Of a DNA stretch of 22,355 nucleotides, positions 21,961-22,355 are shown piece by piece. The notes beneath the pieces are model-generated. The model was not told the origin of the DNA. It made no database searches and saw nothing but the letters and a program-made list of their open reading frames with translations. Positions within the stretch are counted from its first letter, which is position 1. Each line of letters opens with the position of its first letter. A program made the translations under genes and the position numbers. The DNA is from an uncultured Eubacteriales bacterium (GTDB taxonomy: Bacteria > Bacillota > Clostridia > Lachnospirales > Lachnospiraceae): positions 1-22,355 of the forward strand of contig CASEDW010000045.1 of the NCBI GenBank assembly GCA_949286775.1, written 5' to 3'.

Positions 21961-22355
21961 ATGAAAAAAAGATTAATTGCTTTAGTATCGGCAGGTATTC
22001 TTGCAGCAGGCATGTTCGCAGGATGCGGCGCAAAAGAGGATGCGCCGGCAGAGCAGTCGTCAGTAAAAGCTGAATCAACGGAGACGAGTGAAGCATCAAA
22101 TGAAGAAGCGAAAGCTGAATCAGAAGCTCCGGTGGCTGAATCTGACGGATCAAAAGAAAGCGGTTCAAGAGGCGAGGGTAAGAAGGTTACGGCTCTTTTC
22201 TTCAGCCTTGAAGGAGAGTTTTTCAATATTTTCGATTCATATCTCAAATCAGGTCTTGAAGAACTCGGCTATGAGTATGAAAGTCAGTCAAGCAACATGG
22301 ATTCGATAACCATGATCGAGCAGATTGAAAACGCGACTGCAAAGGGTTCTGATCT
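21961..22355 (+). CDS. Sugar-type ABC transporter substrate-binding lipoprotein, 3' truncated
   Basis: 131 residues are visible before the window ends with the frame open. The N-terminus MKKRLIALVSAGILAAGMFA is a lipoprotein signal with lipobox FAGC (C22 lipidated). A linker rich in E, S and A (about residues 25-76) holds the binding domain off the membrane, as is common in Gram-positive lipoproteins. The mature domain starts near KKVTALFFSLEGEFFNIFDS and goes on to MDSITMIEQIENATAKGSD, the N-terminal lobe of the Peripla_BP_4 (RbsB-like) fold. It would deliver a sugar-like ligand to an RbsA/RbsC-type importer, whose genes probably follow outside the window. It sits after the LysR gene, with its own candidate promoter and leader hairpin. 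The ligand is unknown. Confidence 0.9.
   Translation, partial: MKKRLIALVSAGILAAGMFAGCGAKEDAPAEQSSVKAESTETSEASNEEAKAESEAPVAESDGSKESGSRGEGKKVTALFFSLEGEFFNIFDSYLKSGLEELGYEYESQSSNMDSITMIEQIENATAKGSD

Noticed and set aside
1..22355. tRNA, rRNA, CRISPR array, insertion sequence, integrase or attachment site
   Set aside because: Reading both strands by eye, I found no cloverleaf, no regularly spaced direct repeats, no transposase or integrase motifs, and no paired end repeats.

Overview
The window looks like chromosomal DNA from an anaerobic Firmicute, most likely a clostridial gut-type bacterium of or near the Lachnospiraceae. The signs are strong AGGAGG-type ribosome binding sites, AT-rich spacers with intrinsic terminators, oxygen-sensitive Fe-S and flavin enzymes, and small proteins that I remember as common in that family. 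The taxonomic call is inference; there is no rRNA gene to anchor it. I see no mobile element, tRNA, CRISPR array or phage gene.

Region 1 (1-8647, + strand) is the accessory part. It opens inside a gene for an Fe-S/FMN/FAD enoate reductase of the Old Yellow Enzyme type. An RbsA/RbsC-like ABC importer follows (ATPase and permease, no binding protein). After a spacer with two RNA hairpin structures comes a 700-residue fusion that joins a complete HydA/NuoG-type Fe-S electron wire to a GltD-like FAD/NAD(P)H oxidoreductase. Next are a NuoF-like Fe-S protein that has lost the usual FMN/NADH motifs and a Fe-S flavodoxin-type protein with an extra C-terminal CxxC pair. Together they suggest import of a small molecule and its anaerobic reduction, fed by a nicotinamide-to-ferredoxin/flavin electron module. 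The substrate cannot be read from the sequence.

Region 2 (8685-13163) is mixed: an HD-domain hydrolase (- strand), a lone 68-residue small protein with its own promoter and terminator, a HIT protein, a URO-D/methyltransferase-fold protein, murG (- strand), and a 106-residue seven-cysteine protein of unknown function.

Region 3 (13192-15893) is a two-gene unit: an 87-residue hypothetical protein followed by an aconitase-family hydratase with intact Fe-S ligands, ending in a long hairpin terminator shared with the convergent rlmH.

Region 4 (15892-20864) is housekeeping: rlmH (- strand), a 138-residue protein of a type often labelled endosialidase, radA, then typA with a PaaI-like thioesterase gene 23 bases behind it.

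Region 5 (20884-22355) has a LysR-type regulator, a terminator, and the 5' end of a lipoprotein gene for a sugar-type ABC binding protein that runs off the window. No gene-free gap exceeds about 275 bases; the longest, 12571-12842, holds a candidate promoter and a leader hairpin.
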